Below the pieces are notes generated by a model. That model made no database searches, had not been told where the DNA came from, and saw nothing but the letters and a program-made list of their open reading frames with translations. From Corynebacterium gottingense (GTDB lineage: Bacteria > Actinomycetota > Actinomycetes > Mycobacteriales > Mycobacteriaceae), in contig NZ_RDRE01000010.1 in the NCBI RefSeq assembly GCF_003693265.1, positions 27,810 to 91,809 on the forward strand: a stretch of DNA of 64,000 bases, in the 5' to 3' direction. This document shows, piece after piece, positions 43,165-53,200 of the stretch. Numbering within the stretch: the first letter of the stretch is position 1; the number at the start of each line of letters is the position of its first letter. The position numbers were made by a program, and so were the translations under genes.

Positions 43165-45186
43165 ATGACCCGCTCCACGCACGACACGCCCACGCAAAAG
43201 CAGCGCGACCAGCACACGTCCTCCCGCCGCGCCGAGGACCTCACGCCCGATGAGGCTAACGACGTCCAGACAAACCTGGCCTACGACTTGCAGGGCGCCA
43301 AGTTTGACCTGCCCGCGGACTTCGAGGCCACAAAGGACGAGCTCCCGGAGTGGCGCCTCGCGCACTTCGCGGTGATTGTCCCGCTTCCGGTGGGGGCCTT
43401 CGACGGCGCCGATTTCACCCGCTGGGCGCCGGGCCGTTTCCGCGGCATCAAGTCGATCCAGGTCCCCGCGTTCGACGAGGAGCGCGGCACCTACCGCAAC
43501 CCGGAGACCATGGAGCGGGAGCGGAAGCTGGATCAGCCGGCCTGGAGGTATTCGCCGCGCGTCTTCCACCGCGGCGCGAACGTGCATTTCCGCAGCCCAC
43601 TCAATGAGTCGATGGGCGCGGACGCGCTGGACGCGAAGGGCGGGGCGTCGGAATTCGCTCCCTCGCGCAATCGCCACGGCATGAGCGTCTCGGCTCGCCG
43701 CTTCCTGTTCCAGCCGGACATCACCCCGGAAAACGGCAAGGAGCCGCCAGCGGATCCGCGTCAGGCTCCCGTGGACTCGAGCTTTTCGCTTATCGACGCC
43801 ACCAATCCCCTCGCCTCCGTCACCCTCACCTGCGCCGAGCTCCTGGACTACCAGGGCCCGGAGCTCAAGTACGCCGATACTGCCAACCAACCCGACACGC
43901 CGGACACACCGGACACACTAGACACAGACGCGCGGGAGTTCCGCAACCAGTTCCTGGTGCTCCACGTGGTTGCGGAGCACTGCTCGGGCGACGCGCTCGA
44001 GGCGGTGTCGAAGTCGTTGCACCGCCCGCGCAGCAAGGTCAAGGTGGGGCGTCCCGGCGAGGAGCCGCAGAAGACCAACCTCCTCGAGGTGTGCTTCGAG
44101 ATGGTCAACGAGGTCCTCGGTGGCGCACAGCTGCAGGTCAGCCGCGGCGGCACCGCCTACGTGAAGGGGGATCGCCGGCGCCCGCTGGCAACACGCCCGT
44201 ACACCACGATCACGGCGATCCCGGCCTGCGACGAGCCCGCGTTGCCCCGCCGCATGCGCAGCTCTCTCCGCGAGGGCTTAGGCACCTGGACGCGCCACGA
44301 CGCGTGGGCGTGGTTCTTGGCCACACGCGCCGACGATTACAGCCCGGAGCTCACGGCGATGGACCAGGTCTCGCTGGACGAGTCGCGGGTGCAGCAGTTC
44401 CAGGACTGGACGGTGCATTCTGATGAGAACGGGCTGGCGGTGGTGCGCCGCTCGCCGATTGAGAACCGCAACAACAACTTCTGGATGCTCACCGGCACCC
44501 GCCTCGTCGACCTGGCCATCCTGGTCCGCCGGGCGGACAACTACCTGTCCGTGATGGCGAAGCAGATGCGTCGCATGTCCTTCGGCTCCGAGGAGTTGGA
44601 AGCGGTCCGCCGGAAGCCGGAGTGGGACGACGAGGACGTGGAGTTGGCGTCGAAAATCTTGCGCTCCAGCTTGCGCGACTTCGAGGACATTCAGACGGAA
44701 GTTGTCATCTTCCGCGACTACCTCTGGTACGAGTCGGTGAGCGGCCGGCCGGTGGATACGGCGGTGCTGCATCACATGCTCAAGGAGACCGGTACGCGCG
44801 ACGATTTCCACGAGGTCGCGTCCGAGCTGGAGCTGCGCAAGGACATTTACAAGACGCAGGGCGATGCGATCCGCGTGGCGCTGGATAACGTGAAGCGCAG
44901 GCGCGCGGAGCAGGCGCAGGATCGCCGCGAGCAGCTCAACATCAACCTGGCGATCGTCGGTACCGCCCTGGCCATCCCGGGCCTGATCGACCTGTGGCCG
45001 CGCGACGATTCCTCGTACGGTGCCTTTGTCATCTCGGTGATTCTGGTGCTTACCATCACGGCATTCCTGCTCAGCCCGAAGCTGCGCGGCGTCTTCCGCC
45101 CAAACCAGAACTCAAACCAGAACTCAAAGTATAACTCACACGCAAACCATAAAGCAGCAGCTCACGGCGATAAACACCAATCCTGA
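43165..45186 (+). CDS. Large hypothetical membrane protein with duplicated 3' end
   Basis: This product of about 673 residues belongs to no family I recognise. Most of it is soluble. A helical, probably coiled-coil region (residues 450-590, including RRADNYLSVMAKQMRRMS and KRRRAEQAQDRREQ) precedes two closely spaced membrane segments (IVGTALAIPGLIDLW and AFVISVILVLTITAFLL). The shape recalls CorA-like proteins but no GMN motif is seen. The last 27 residues (PNQNSNQNSKYNSHANHK and so on) are encoded by a 99-bp repeat copied again at 47025. ATG 43165 is used; ATG 43105 is an alternative. The 368-base gap before it shows no other gene. Confidence 0.65.
   Translation: MTRSTHDTPTQKQRDQHTSSRRAEDLTPDEANDVQTNLAYDLQGAKFDLPADFEATKDELPEWRLAHFAVIVPLPVGAFDGADFTRWAPGRFRGIKSIQVPAFDEERGTYRNPETMERERKLDQPAWRYSPRVFHRGANVHFRSPLNESMGADALDAKGGASEFAPSRNRHGMSVSARRFLFQPDITPENGKEPPADPRQAPVDSSFSLIDATNPLASVTLTCAELLDYQGPELKYADTANQPDTPDTPDTLDTDAREFRNQFLVLHVVAEHCSGDALEAVSKSLHRPRSKVKVGRPGEEPQKTNLLEVCFEMVNEVLGGAQLQVSRGGTAYVKGDRRRPLATRPYTTITAIPACDEPALPRRMRSSLREGLGTWTRHDAWAWFLATRADDYSPELTAMDQVSLDESRVQQFQDWTVHSDENGLAVVRRSPIENRNNNFWMLTGTRLVDLAILVRRADNYLSVMAKQMRRMSFGSEELEAVRRKPEWDDEDVELASKILRSSLRDFEDIQTEVVIFRDYLWYESVSGRPVDTAVLHHMLKETGTRDDFHEVASELELRKDIYKTQGDAIRVALDNVKRRRAEQAQDRREQLNINLAIVGTALAIPGLIDLWPRDDSSYGAFVISVILVLTITAFLLSPKLRGVFRPNQNSNQNSKYNSHANHKAAAHGDKHQS
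43788..43800 (+). repeat. 13-bp motif GCTTATCGACGCC
   Basis: Exact copy in the large membrane protein gene, encoding Leu-Ile-Asp-Ala. Confidence 0.6.
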
Positions 45187-45207
45187 ATGCGACTTTGAGT
45201 TATGGTT
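45109..45207 (+). repeat. 99-bp direct repeat, left copy
   Basis: It begins with two 12-bp units AACTCAAACCAG and AACTCAAAGTAT and ends TTTGAGTTATGGTT. It covers the last 26 codons and stop of the gene at 43165. It matches the right copy at 47025 at 94 of 99 positions by eye. Confidence 0.88.
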
Positions 45208-45227
45208 CGGGGCATGACCCGCGCCAG

Positions 45228-47012
45228 CTAGCTTGAGCCCGAAGCTGGCCAGTGTGGGAGTGCGTACCGCTGATTTTTCGCGTTCCAGAACTTCTCCGTA
45301 AACGTAATCTCACCAATTTTGGCCATTTGTTTGAGCGCCGGAGTCATTTGGCCGTAGCTCATGCCAGTCTGCTCACCAATCTCCCGCTTGCTTAGGGGGT
45401 GACCCGCGTTTTCCAGGACGTGCTGAATCAGTTGGATCTTCTCTTCCAGGCGGAGATACTTCCGATTTGGAACCGCGGGATCCGAATCTTCCGGTCGCGT
45501 GGTGGCGCTGCCCTCCGCGCGGTTCCGCGCAAGGTCGTCTTCCGCGTCGTGCCGGAAGGAATATACGGTGCCTCCGGCTTGTCCTCGAGTAGTGGCGAGG
45601 CCGTACTCCACGAGCTGCTGCAGCTCAGTCCGTGCCCGAGTCGAGTCCATGGGGAACTCCTCGCGGTAAGAAGCGTTGGTGAGCTCTTCGCCGTTGCGCA
45701 TCCGTATCAGCGCGTGGCGTTGCGCAGTGGAGAACCTCTCCCCGCCTGGTAGGCGCGATGCCCACGCGACGTCGTCTTCGGAGAGCATCGTTGGGGATGT
45801 CAAGATCGCCTGGAATTCGATGACGCGGTCCTTGAAGTAGGGGGCGGGCAGGAAGGCGTCGTGAAGCGCCTCGCGTACAGCGGGAATACCTGTTGCGCTT
45901 GCCTCAATAACGCGGTTTCCTCTGGATGTCTTCACCGCGGTGCACATGCGGTACAACACGGGATTTCTGGCGCGGGGTCCGGTGTTGCCCAACTCGCGCT
46001 CGGTCAGTCCCCACAGCCCACCAGGGTTCACCACGATGAGTTTGTCCAGCTGCTTCACCACCTGGGTGTACGCGAGCAAGCTGGCGGGTGAGAGGTCCCG
46101 GTGGACGAGCGCGTTGGCAACAATCTCGCGGATGGCCAAGATCGGAATCTCCGGAACGTCTTTGCCGTGGCCGTCCGAGAACGTGATACTGGTTTGCAGG
46201 TGATCGGTCACCCAATCCACTACTGCCTCCAGCAGGTCTGGGACGGGCCCCGTGAATTCTTGCTTATCGCGCATGCGGACCGATTTGGGGTCGGACGGAT
46301 TGCGTGTGACATGCGCTTTCACCGTGAGCGGCAAGAATTGCTGTGGGTGGACGCCCAGTGCGTAGACCGCTGCAACTGTTGGCTCACCCGTTTCCGGCGC
46401 GACGACATTGGTTTTGATGAGCTGTTCTTGCCTGGGCAAACGGGCGAGTCGCTTCGATTGGGAGAGTTCTCGCTCCAGATATTGTTGTAGAAGCTCCGGG
46501 TCCAGATCACGTTCTACGCTTGCGCCTTCGACGGGGGTGCGGTCGTGCTTGGGCACGCCCCGCTGCGAGACGAGGAAGAGTTCTTCGTTTGAGTCAAGCT
46601 CGTAATCGCCGTCGCCGCTACGGATGTAGGCCGGGCCCCCTCTACCAACTCGAAACGGCTTCCGGTCCGACGGTTGGGGCGGCACGACGCACTGGAGTAC
46701 CGTTTTGCCTTCGATAGTCGCGGTTTCTATCGCTCCGAGTTGGAGGGGAGGCACGATTTTCTGCCGTGCCTTGTTTGCCAATTGGCTCTCCATGGTTTTG
46801 GGGTCAGCAATGCCGGTCACCGGGAAGGTGCCACCGTCCTCGGCCACGCCAAGCAGGATCACCCCGCCCTCCGGCATGTTCCCGAAAGCGGAGAGTGTCT
46901 CAGTAATGCTCTCCGGAAGACCGCCGGAGGCATCCTTTGCTTCGATCCGGTAGGTATCGTTGCCAATGTCTCGCAGCTTTTCGACGTATTCGCGAACGGT
47001 ATTCTGACTCAC
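45228..47012 (-). CDS. AlbA_2 (Schlafen-type) domain / ATP-binding transcriptional regulator, second copy
   Basis: The 594-residue relative of the regulator at 19186 has AlbA_2 at residues 20-130 (YRIEAKDASGGLPESITETLSA, then GGVILLGVAEDGG). A GHKL-type ATPase region follows (ILAIREIVANALVHRDLSPA, LIVVNPGGLWGLTERELG, IEASATGIPAVREAL). A C-terminal winged helix (HPLSKREIGEQTGMSYGQM) ends the protein. The start is GTG 47012, immediately after TATACT plus seven bases, so the mRNA is probably leaderless. The gene is the only content between two 99-bp direct repeats, and its promoter lies in a 12-bp repeat array. It is AT-richer than its neighbours, which suggests acquisition. Confidence 0.83.
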   Translation of the reverse strand: MSQNTVREYVEKLRDIGNDTYRIEAKDASGGLPESITETLSAFGNMPEGGVILLGVAEDGGTFPVTGIADPKTMESQLANKARQKIVPPLQLGAIETATIEGKTVLQCVVPPQPSDRKPFRVGRGGPAYIRSGDGDYELDSNEELFLVSQRGVPKHDRTPVEGASVERDLDPELLQQYLERELSQSKRLARLPRQEQLIKTNVVAPETGEPTVAAVYALGVHPQQFLPLTVKAHVTRNPSDPKSVRMRDKQEFTGPVPDLLEAVVDWVTDHLQTSITFSDGHGKDVPEIPILAIREIVANALVHRDLSPASLLAYTQVVKQLDKLIVVNPGGLWGLTERELGNTGPRARNPVLYRMCTAVKTSRGNRVIEASATGIPAVREALHDAFLPAPYFKDRVIEFQAILTSPTMLSEDDVAWASRLPGGERFSTAQRHALIRMRNGEELTNASYREEFPMDSTRARTELQQLVEYGLATTRGQAGGTVYSFRHDAEDDLARNRAEGSATTRPEDSDPAVPNRKYLRLEEKIQLIQHVLENAGHPLSKREIGEQTGMSYGQMTPALKQMAKIGEITFTEKFWNAKNQRYALPHWPASGSS

Positions 47013-47019
47013 CTTGCAA

Positions 47020-47025
47020 AGTATA
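47020..47025 (-). promoter_or_regulatory. -10 box inside the 12-bp array, leaderless start
   Basis: On the minus strand TATACT lies seven bases before the GTG at 47012. It is embedded in TTTGAGTTATAC, one of the 12-bp units (TTTGAGTTCTGG, TTTGAGTTATAC) that run upstream to about 47050. Confidence 0.65.
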
Positions 47026-47123
47026 ACTCAAACCAGAACTCAAAGTATAACTCAAACACAAACCATAAAGAAGCAGCGCACGGCGATAAAGACCAATCCT
47101 GAATGCGACTTTGAGTTATGGTT
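47025..47123 (+). repeat. 99-bp direct repeat, right copy
   Basis: Second copy of the repeat at 45109. It keeps the tail reading frame (N-S-K-Y-N-S-N-T-N-H-K ... D-Q-S, stop) of the gene at 43165 without the rest of that gene. The regulator's promoter lies at its left edge. Distance between the two copies is 1916 bp. Confidence 0.88.
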
Positions 47124-47163
47124 TGAGTGCGATTGTTGGAAATCGAACTCAGAGTTCGAGCCC

Positions 47164-47176
47164 GCTTATCGACGCC
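47164..47176 (+). repeat. 13-bp motif GCTTATCGACGCC
   Basis: Exact intergenic copy, 56 bases upstream of the helicase start and 40 bases after the right 99-bp repeat. Confidence 0.6.
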
Positions 47177-47231
47177 CCCGCCACCCCACTCCAACACCAC
47201 CCACGCAGCGCACGCCTCACAGCCAACTACC

Positions 47232-50198
47232 ATGATCGGCATGACTCCCGCCCCTCCCAAAACCGGCGACCACGCCGACCACCCCGGCCAGCCAACCCCC
47301 GCCCCCGTCTTCGCCCCCGGCCTCACGGTCCGGGTCCGCGACGAGCTGTGGCTGATCACCAAGGTCACGCAGGCGGTGGACGGCTTCCTGCTCACGGTGC
47401 GCGGCCTGTCGGACTTCGTGCGCGACTCCACCGCCAGCTTCTACACGGCCATCGACTACGTGGAGGTGGTGGACCCGGCGCGGGTCCGCGTCGTCCCGGA
47501 CGACTCCCCCGGCTACCGCACGTCGCGCCTGTGGCTGGAGACCACGCTGCGCCAGACCCCGGTCCCGCTGTACCAGGACGAGCTGTCGGTGGCGGAGGAC
47601 ATGCTCATGGACCCGTTGGACTACCAGCTCTCGGCGGTGAAGAAAGCGCTGTCGGATGAGAACCTGCGTCCCCGCATCCTCATCGCGGACGCCGTCGGCC
47701 TGGGCAAGACGCTGGAGATCGGCATGATCCTGGCCGAGCTGATCCGGCGTGGCCGCGGCGAGCGCATCCTGGTGGTCACGCCGAAGCACATCATGGAGCA
47801 GTTCCAGCAGGAGATGTGGACGCGCTTTGCCATCCCGCTGGTGCGCCTGGACTCCGCGGGTATCCAGCAGATCAAGCAGAAGCTGCCGGGCAGCCGCAAC
47901 CCGTTCACGTACTTCTCCCGCGTCATCGTCTCCCTGGACACGCTCAAGGCAGAAAAGCACCTGATCAACCTGGAGAAGGTGCGCTGGGACGTGGTGGTGA
48001 TGGATGAGATCCACAACGCCACTAATGCCGGGACGAATAACAACAAGCTGGCCAAGACGCTCGCCCCCACCACGGAGTCGTTGCTGCTCGCCTCCGCAAC
48101 CCCGCACAACGGCGACCCGGAGTCCTTCAAGGAGATCCTGCGCTTGTTGGACCCCACGGCGGTGCGGCCCAACGGGGAGATTGATAAGGACGCCGTGGAC
48201 CGCCTGGTCATCCGTCGCCACCGCCACAGCGAGGAGGTGGCCAGCGTGGTGGGCCCGAAGTGGGCGGAGCGCGCGGAGCCGCGCAACATCCCGGTGGAGG
48301 CCTCGGCGGAGGAGAACGCGGTGGCGCGCGAGCTCGAGACCACCTGGGTTCACCCGGAAGGGAAAAGCCCCATCCCGGACGCGGTGAACAAGAAGGGCCA
48401 GACCTACACGGATCGCCTCTTCCCCTGGACGCTGGTGAAGTCCTTCCTCTCCTCGCCCGCGGCCCTGGACGAGACGATCACCACCCGCCTCAAATCCGTC
48501 GCCGCGGACGATACGACTCAGCGCGACGCCCTCGAGCGCCTCCGAGTGCTCAACGCCAAGGTCACGCGCCAGAACTCCAACAAGTACGCCGCCCTGGTCA
48601 ACTACCTGCAGGAGATCGGCGTGGGCAAGCGCTCCCCCACCCGCGCGGTCATCTTCTCCGAGCGCGTCGCCACCCTGCACTGGCTCAAGGAGCACCTGTC
48701 CAAGGACCTCAACCTGGGCAAGGACGCCATCGCGGTCATGCACGGCAGCCTGTCGGACCAGGAGCAGATGCGCCTGGTGGACGAGTTCAAGCGCTCCGAC
48801 TCCCCGCTCCGCGTCCTGGTGACGGGTGACGTGGCGTCGGAAGGCGTGAACCTGCACACGCTGTGCCATGACCTGGTGCACTATGACATCCCGTGGTCGC
48901 TGATCCGCATCCAGCAGCGCAACGGACGCGTCGACCGCTACGGGCAAACCCACCCGCCGCAGATCACGGCCCTCCTCCTCGACACAGAAGGCGCGGGCGT
49001 CGGTGAGCTGCACGTGCTGCGCCGCCTCATTGACCGCGAGCACGAGGCCCACGCGGTGCTGGGCGACGTCGCCTCGCTCATGGGCAAGCACACGGTCCGC
49101 GGCGAGGAGGACGTGATCCGCAAGGTGCTGCAGGGCAGCGCGGGTTTCGACGACGTGGTCAAGCGCGCCGAGACTGTCGCCGAGGAGGAGCCGCAGGATG
49201 AGCAGTCGCTTATCGACGCCCTCCTCGCCCGCCTCAACCGCACCACCCCACCCGCGGCACCACCGGAACCCACCGGCACCGGCGCGCCGACCTCCACGGG
49301 GGCGACGAGCCTGTACCCCTCGGAGATCGCGTACCTGCAGGATGCTCTGAACGCCGCCTTCCACAACGCCCCGGAGAAGCCGCTGACCAACAAGGGCGTG
49401 GCGTTCGCCCAACACCCCAACGGCGTGGCGGAGCTCGCGCCCCCGGAGGACCTGCGCCGCCGCTTGGACGTGCTGCCGCAGGACTACCTGGCGCAGCGGC
49501 GCGTGCGCGAATCCTTCCAGCTGGCCACCACGCGCGAGTTGGGCAACGACCTCCTGCGCCGCGCCCGCACCGGCGACGACGGCTCCACCTGGCCCCGCGC
49601 CCACTTCCTCGGGCCGCTGCACCCGGTGACGGACTGGGCCGCGGACCGCGCGCTCGCCTCCCTGTCCGGCGGGCAGATCCCCGCCATCCGCGCCGCTGCA
49701 GGCACGCTCGACTTCCCCACCGTCCTGCTCATGGCCACGCTGACCAACAAGCGCGGCCAGGTGGTCTCGCGCGCCTTCGTCACCGTGGCCAACGGGATTT
49801 TGCCGCAGACCATCTTGAACCCGGTGGACTGGCTGCACGGCGTGGGGCTCACCGCCGACGCGATCAACACCGGCGACCTGGAGCTGCCGGAGAACGCGCA
49901 GCAGCTCATCGCGGACTCGGTGACCGTCGCCCGCGGACAGCTCACCCCGATGATGCAGGCGGCGCGCACGCAGGCCCAGGAGCGGATTGACTACTGGATG
50001 CAGCGCGCGGAGAACTGGGAGCACTCCAAACACGACACGCAGACGGCCCTGAGCTCGCGCATCGTGCGCCGCTCCCAGCACCTGCTGCAGCAGGAGAAGC
50101 AGCTCATCGCCTCGCTCGCACCGGACCGAGAGCTCATCCGCCCCCTCGTCCTGGTTCTGCCAGCCCTGCCCAACACCCAGTCACCACACACCGCGTAA
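47232..50198 (+). CDS. SNF2-family helicase, DrmD-like
   Basis: The 988-residue superfamily 2 ATPase has motif I AVGLGKT (residues 154-160), motif II DEIH (258-261), LLASATPHNGDP (motif III), and a helicase C-terminal domain with VLVTGDVASEGVNLH and QQRNGRVDRYGQ (motifs V-VI). The remaining 350 residues are not recognised. Together with the methyltransferase ten bases downstream it resembles the drmD-drmMI pair of class 1 DISARM phage-defence systems. However, drmA, drmB and drmC are not in the window, so it may be a different two-gene restriction-like system. Start is ATG 47232, with ATG 47241 as alternative. Confidence 0.82.
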   Translation: MIGMTPAPPKTGDHADHPGQPTPAPVFAPGLTVRVRDELWLITKVTQAVDGFLLTVRGLSDFVRDSTASFYTAIDYVEVVDPARVRVVPDDSPGYRTSRLWLETTLRQTPVPLYQDELSVAEDMLMDPLDYQLSAVKKALSDENLRPRILIADAVGLGKTLEIGMILAELIRRGRGERILVVTPKHIMEQFQQEMWTRFAIPLVRLDSAGIQQIKQKLPGSRNPFTYFSRVIVSLDTLKAEKHLINLEKVRWDVVVMDEIHNATNAGTNNNKLAKTLAPTTESLLLASATPHNGDPESFKEILRLLDPTAVRPNGEIDKDAVDRLVIRRHRHSEEVASVVGPKWAERAEPRNIPVEASAEENAVARELETTWVHPEGKSPIPDAVNKKGQTYTDRLFPWTLVKSFLSSPAALDETITTRLKSVAADDTTQRDALERLRVLNAKVTRQNSNKYAALVNYLQEIGVGKRSPTRAVIFSERVATLHWLKEHLSKDLNLGKDAIAVMHGSLSDQEQMRLVDEFKRSDSPLRVLVTGDVASEGVNLHTLCHDLVHYDIPWSLIRIQQRNGRVDRYGQTHPPQITALLLDTEGAGVGELHVLRRLIDREHEAHAVLGDVASLMGKHTVRGEEDVIRKVLQGSAGFDDVVKRAETVAEEEPQDEQSLIDALLARLNRTTPPAAPPEPTGTGAPTSTGATSLYPSEIAYLQDALNAAFHNAPEKPLTNKGVAFAQHPNGVAELAPPEDLRRRLDVLPQDYLAQRRVRESFQLATTRELGNDLLRRARTGDDGSTWPRAHFLGPLHPVTDWAADRALASLSGGQIPAIRAAAGTLDFPTVLLMATLTNKRGQVVSRAFVTVANGILPQTILNPVDWLHGVGLTADAINTGDLELPENAQQLIADSVTVARGQLTPMMQAARTQAQERIDYWMQRAENWEHSKHDTQTALSSRIVRRSQHLLQQEKQLIASLAPDRELIRPLVLVLPALPNTQSPHTA
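49208..49220 (+). repeat. 13-bp motif GCTTATCGACGCC
   Basis: Exact copy in the helicase gene, encoding Leu-Ile-Asp-Ala. It is the last copy in the window; none occurs in the remaining 14.8 kb. Confidence 0.6.
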
Positions 50199-50208
50199 GG
50201 AGACCCCG

Positions 50209-53200
50209 ATGGCGTCCTACGACTCACTCATCAACGTTGATGAATGGATCAGCGACCACTTCTTCACCACCGACGAGACGAAGGGCGAGTCCTTCACCAA
50301 GTCGGTCAAGGCGCGCGTGAAGGAGTGGAAGGACCTGGAGAAGGAGACGGGCAGCCTCTCGCCCGCCGAGCGCTTCAAGAAGGCCCGCGGCGAGCTCCAG
50401 AACGCCTACGCCACCGCCGATCAGGACGCCGCCCAACACACGCTGCGCCGCGCGCTCGGCTACGGCGCCCCCACCACGCGCACCTACGAGCGCGCGAACC
50501 ACACCGTGGCGTACCAGGGCTGGGCGGGTGCCGACGACACGCTGATCGTGCTCAACGCCGACTCGATCGAGGACTTGGAGGATATCACCTCCACCACCGT
50601 CGTTGGCGGCATCACGCGCAAGGACCGCGAGCCCGAGCCCCTCCCGGTGGCCAAGCTGGTCGGCGAGCTCTTCCTCACCGACGATGCACCGGAGTTCATC
50701 GTCGTCCTCGCCGGCGCGTGGGCTGTGCTCGCGCACCGCGAGACCTGGGCGTTGGGCCGCTACCTGGGTGTGAACGTGCAGTTGGTGGTGGAGCGCAACG
50801 AGGTAAAGCAAGGCGGCGAGCTGCAGCGCACGGCGGTGATCCTGGCGCGCGAGAACCTGGAGCGCGCCGCCGACGGCACCACCTGGTGGGCCGAGGTCCT
50901 CGAAGCAGCGCGCAACCACGCCGTGAAGGTCTCCGAGGATCTTCGCGACGCCGTGCGTGAATCCATCGAGCTCATCGGCAACGACGTGCTCGCTCGCCGC
51001 AAGGACCAGGGCCTTCCGCTCGAGGACGTCGACGGCAACGAGCTGGCGCGTCAGTCCCTGCGCTACCTGTACCGCATCCTCTTCCTCCTGTTTGCCGAGG
51101 CGTCGCCGGAACTGCAGATCCTGCCCACCGGCGCCGCGGAGTACGTCGACGGCTACGGCCTGGACCGACTGCGCGACTACGCGCTGACTCCCCCGCTTAC
51201 TGAGCAGGCCCGGCGCGGCACCCACCTCTATGATTCGCTGCAGGTCCTCTTCGACCAGGTCAACCACGGCCACCACCCGGAGCAGACGGAGAACGCGGAC
51301 GAGGACGCCCAGAACGAGGGCCTGACCTTCCGCAACCTGGAGGCGGACCTGTTCAAGCCGGAGGCCACCTCCCTGCTCAGCGGCACGAAGCTGTCCAACG
51401 AGGCGCTCACCCAGGTCCTCCAGCGCCTGCTGCTCTCCAAGGAGAAGGCGGGCCGGGACCGCGGCTTCATCTCCTACGCCACCCTCGGCGTCACCGAACT
51501 GGGCCAGGTCTACGAGGGCCTCATGTCCTACCACGGCTTCATCGCACAGGAAGACCTGTACGAGGTCGCGCCGGGCGGCAACGCGTCGAAAGGCTCCTGG
51601 GTCCTCCCTGTCGGCCGGGCAAACACCGTACCGCAGGACAGCTTTGTCATGGAGATGCGCGAGCAGCCGGAGGGCGGCTACGCCCCGGCACGCCGCGAGC
51701 ACAAGCGCGGCTCCTTCGTCTTCCGCCAGTCCAGCCGCGACCGCGAGCGCTCCGCCTCCTTCTACACCCCGGAAGTACTCACCCAGTTCACCGTCGGCCA
51801 GGCGCTCGAGGTACTCGAGGAGGAGGGCCGCATCGACACGGCCGAGGACATCCTGAACCTCACCATCTGCGAGCCCGCCATGGGCTCCGGTGCCTTCGCC
51901 GTGGAGGCGGTGCGCCAGCTTGCGGAGCGCTACCTCAAGCTGCGCGAGGCGGAGCTGGGCGACCAAGTCCCACCCGAGGACCGCACCCGCGAGCTGCAGA
52001 AGGTCAAGGCGCATATTGCCCTGCACCAGGTCTACGGCGTGGACTTGAACCCCACCGCGGTGGAGCTCGCGGAGATCTCCCTGTGGCTGGACACCATGAC
52101 CGGCGAGCTCACCGCCCCCTGGTTTGGCCTCCACCTGCGCCGCGGCAACTCGCTCATCGGTGCTCTGCGCGCCACCTACGAAACTTCCCAGCTGAAGAAG
52201 AAAGCCTGGCTTACGGCAGTGCCGCGCCGGGAGTCCGTGGCCAACCTTGCACAGGCTATCGACGCCGGCCACCGCGACCCCCACGCCGCCGGCCGCATCC
52301 ACCATTTCTTGCTGCCCTCCCAGACCTGGGGCGCAGCGTATGCCGCGAAGGATCTGAAGAAACTCGCCGGCCAGGAGCAGAAGGCGCTCGCTGCTTGGCG
52401 ACGCAGCGTGCTCACCAACCCCAGCCCCACCCAAAAGAGGCAACTCACCCGCCTTGCCGCCCGCGTGGAGACCCTGTGGGCCTTCGCCCTGACCCGTATG
52501 AAAATCGCGGAGCAGCAGATCCGCCGCGACATCCCCCTGTGGGGCCGCGAGCACGAGCCCACCTCGCGCAATGTCACCCGCGCAGAAATCGAGCGCGACC
52601 TTTTGAACAATGAGCAGGGTGCTTACCGACGCCTACGCTTCGCTCTCGATGCGTGGAACGCCCTGACCTTCTGGCCGCTTACCGAGATTTACATCGACGA
52701 CAACGGCGACGCCCACACGGAATTGCCCTCCTTCGACGAGTACCTCGAAACCCTCGAGGACCTCCTCGGCATCGAGGCCCAAACCCGCGACGAAGCACAA
52801 ACCGTCATCGCTAACGCGGACACCTGGGAAGAGCTGAACCACCACGAGGACATGAACCTGAGCCTGTCCGGCGCCAAGCCGCTGGACAAGGTCCTGGAGC
52901 TCCACCCCTGGCTGCACACCGTGCGCCAGGTTGCCGACGAGCAGGGTTTCTTGCACTGGGACCTGGACTTCGCCGCCGTCTTTGCCCGCGGCGGCTTCGA
53001 CCTGCAGGTGGGCAACCCGCCGTGGGTGCGACCGGACGTGAGCCTGGACGGCCTCTACGCGGAGATCGACCCTTGGTTCGAGCTCGCCCACAAACCGAAG
53101 CAGACCGAAAAGAACGCGCGTAGGGAAGCGCTAAGCGACCACCCGCGAGTCGCCGAGGTTGTGTACAACGGCGTCGGCGATACGGTTGCGACGGCAGGTG

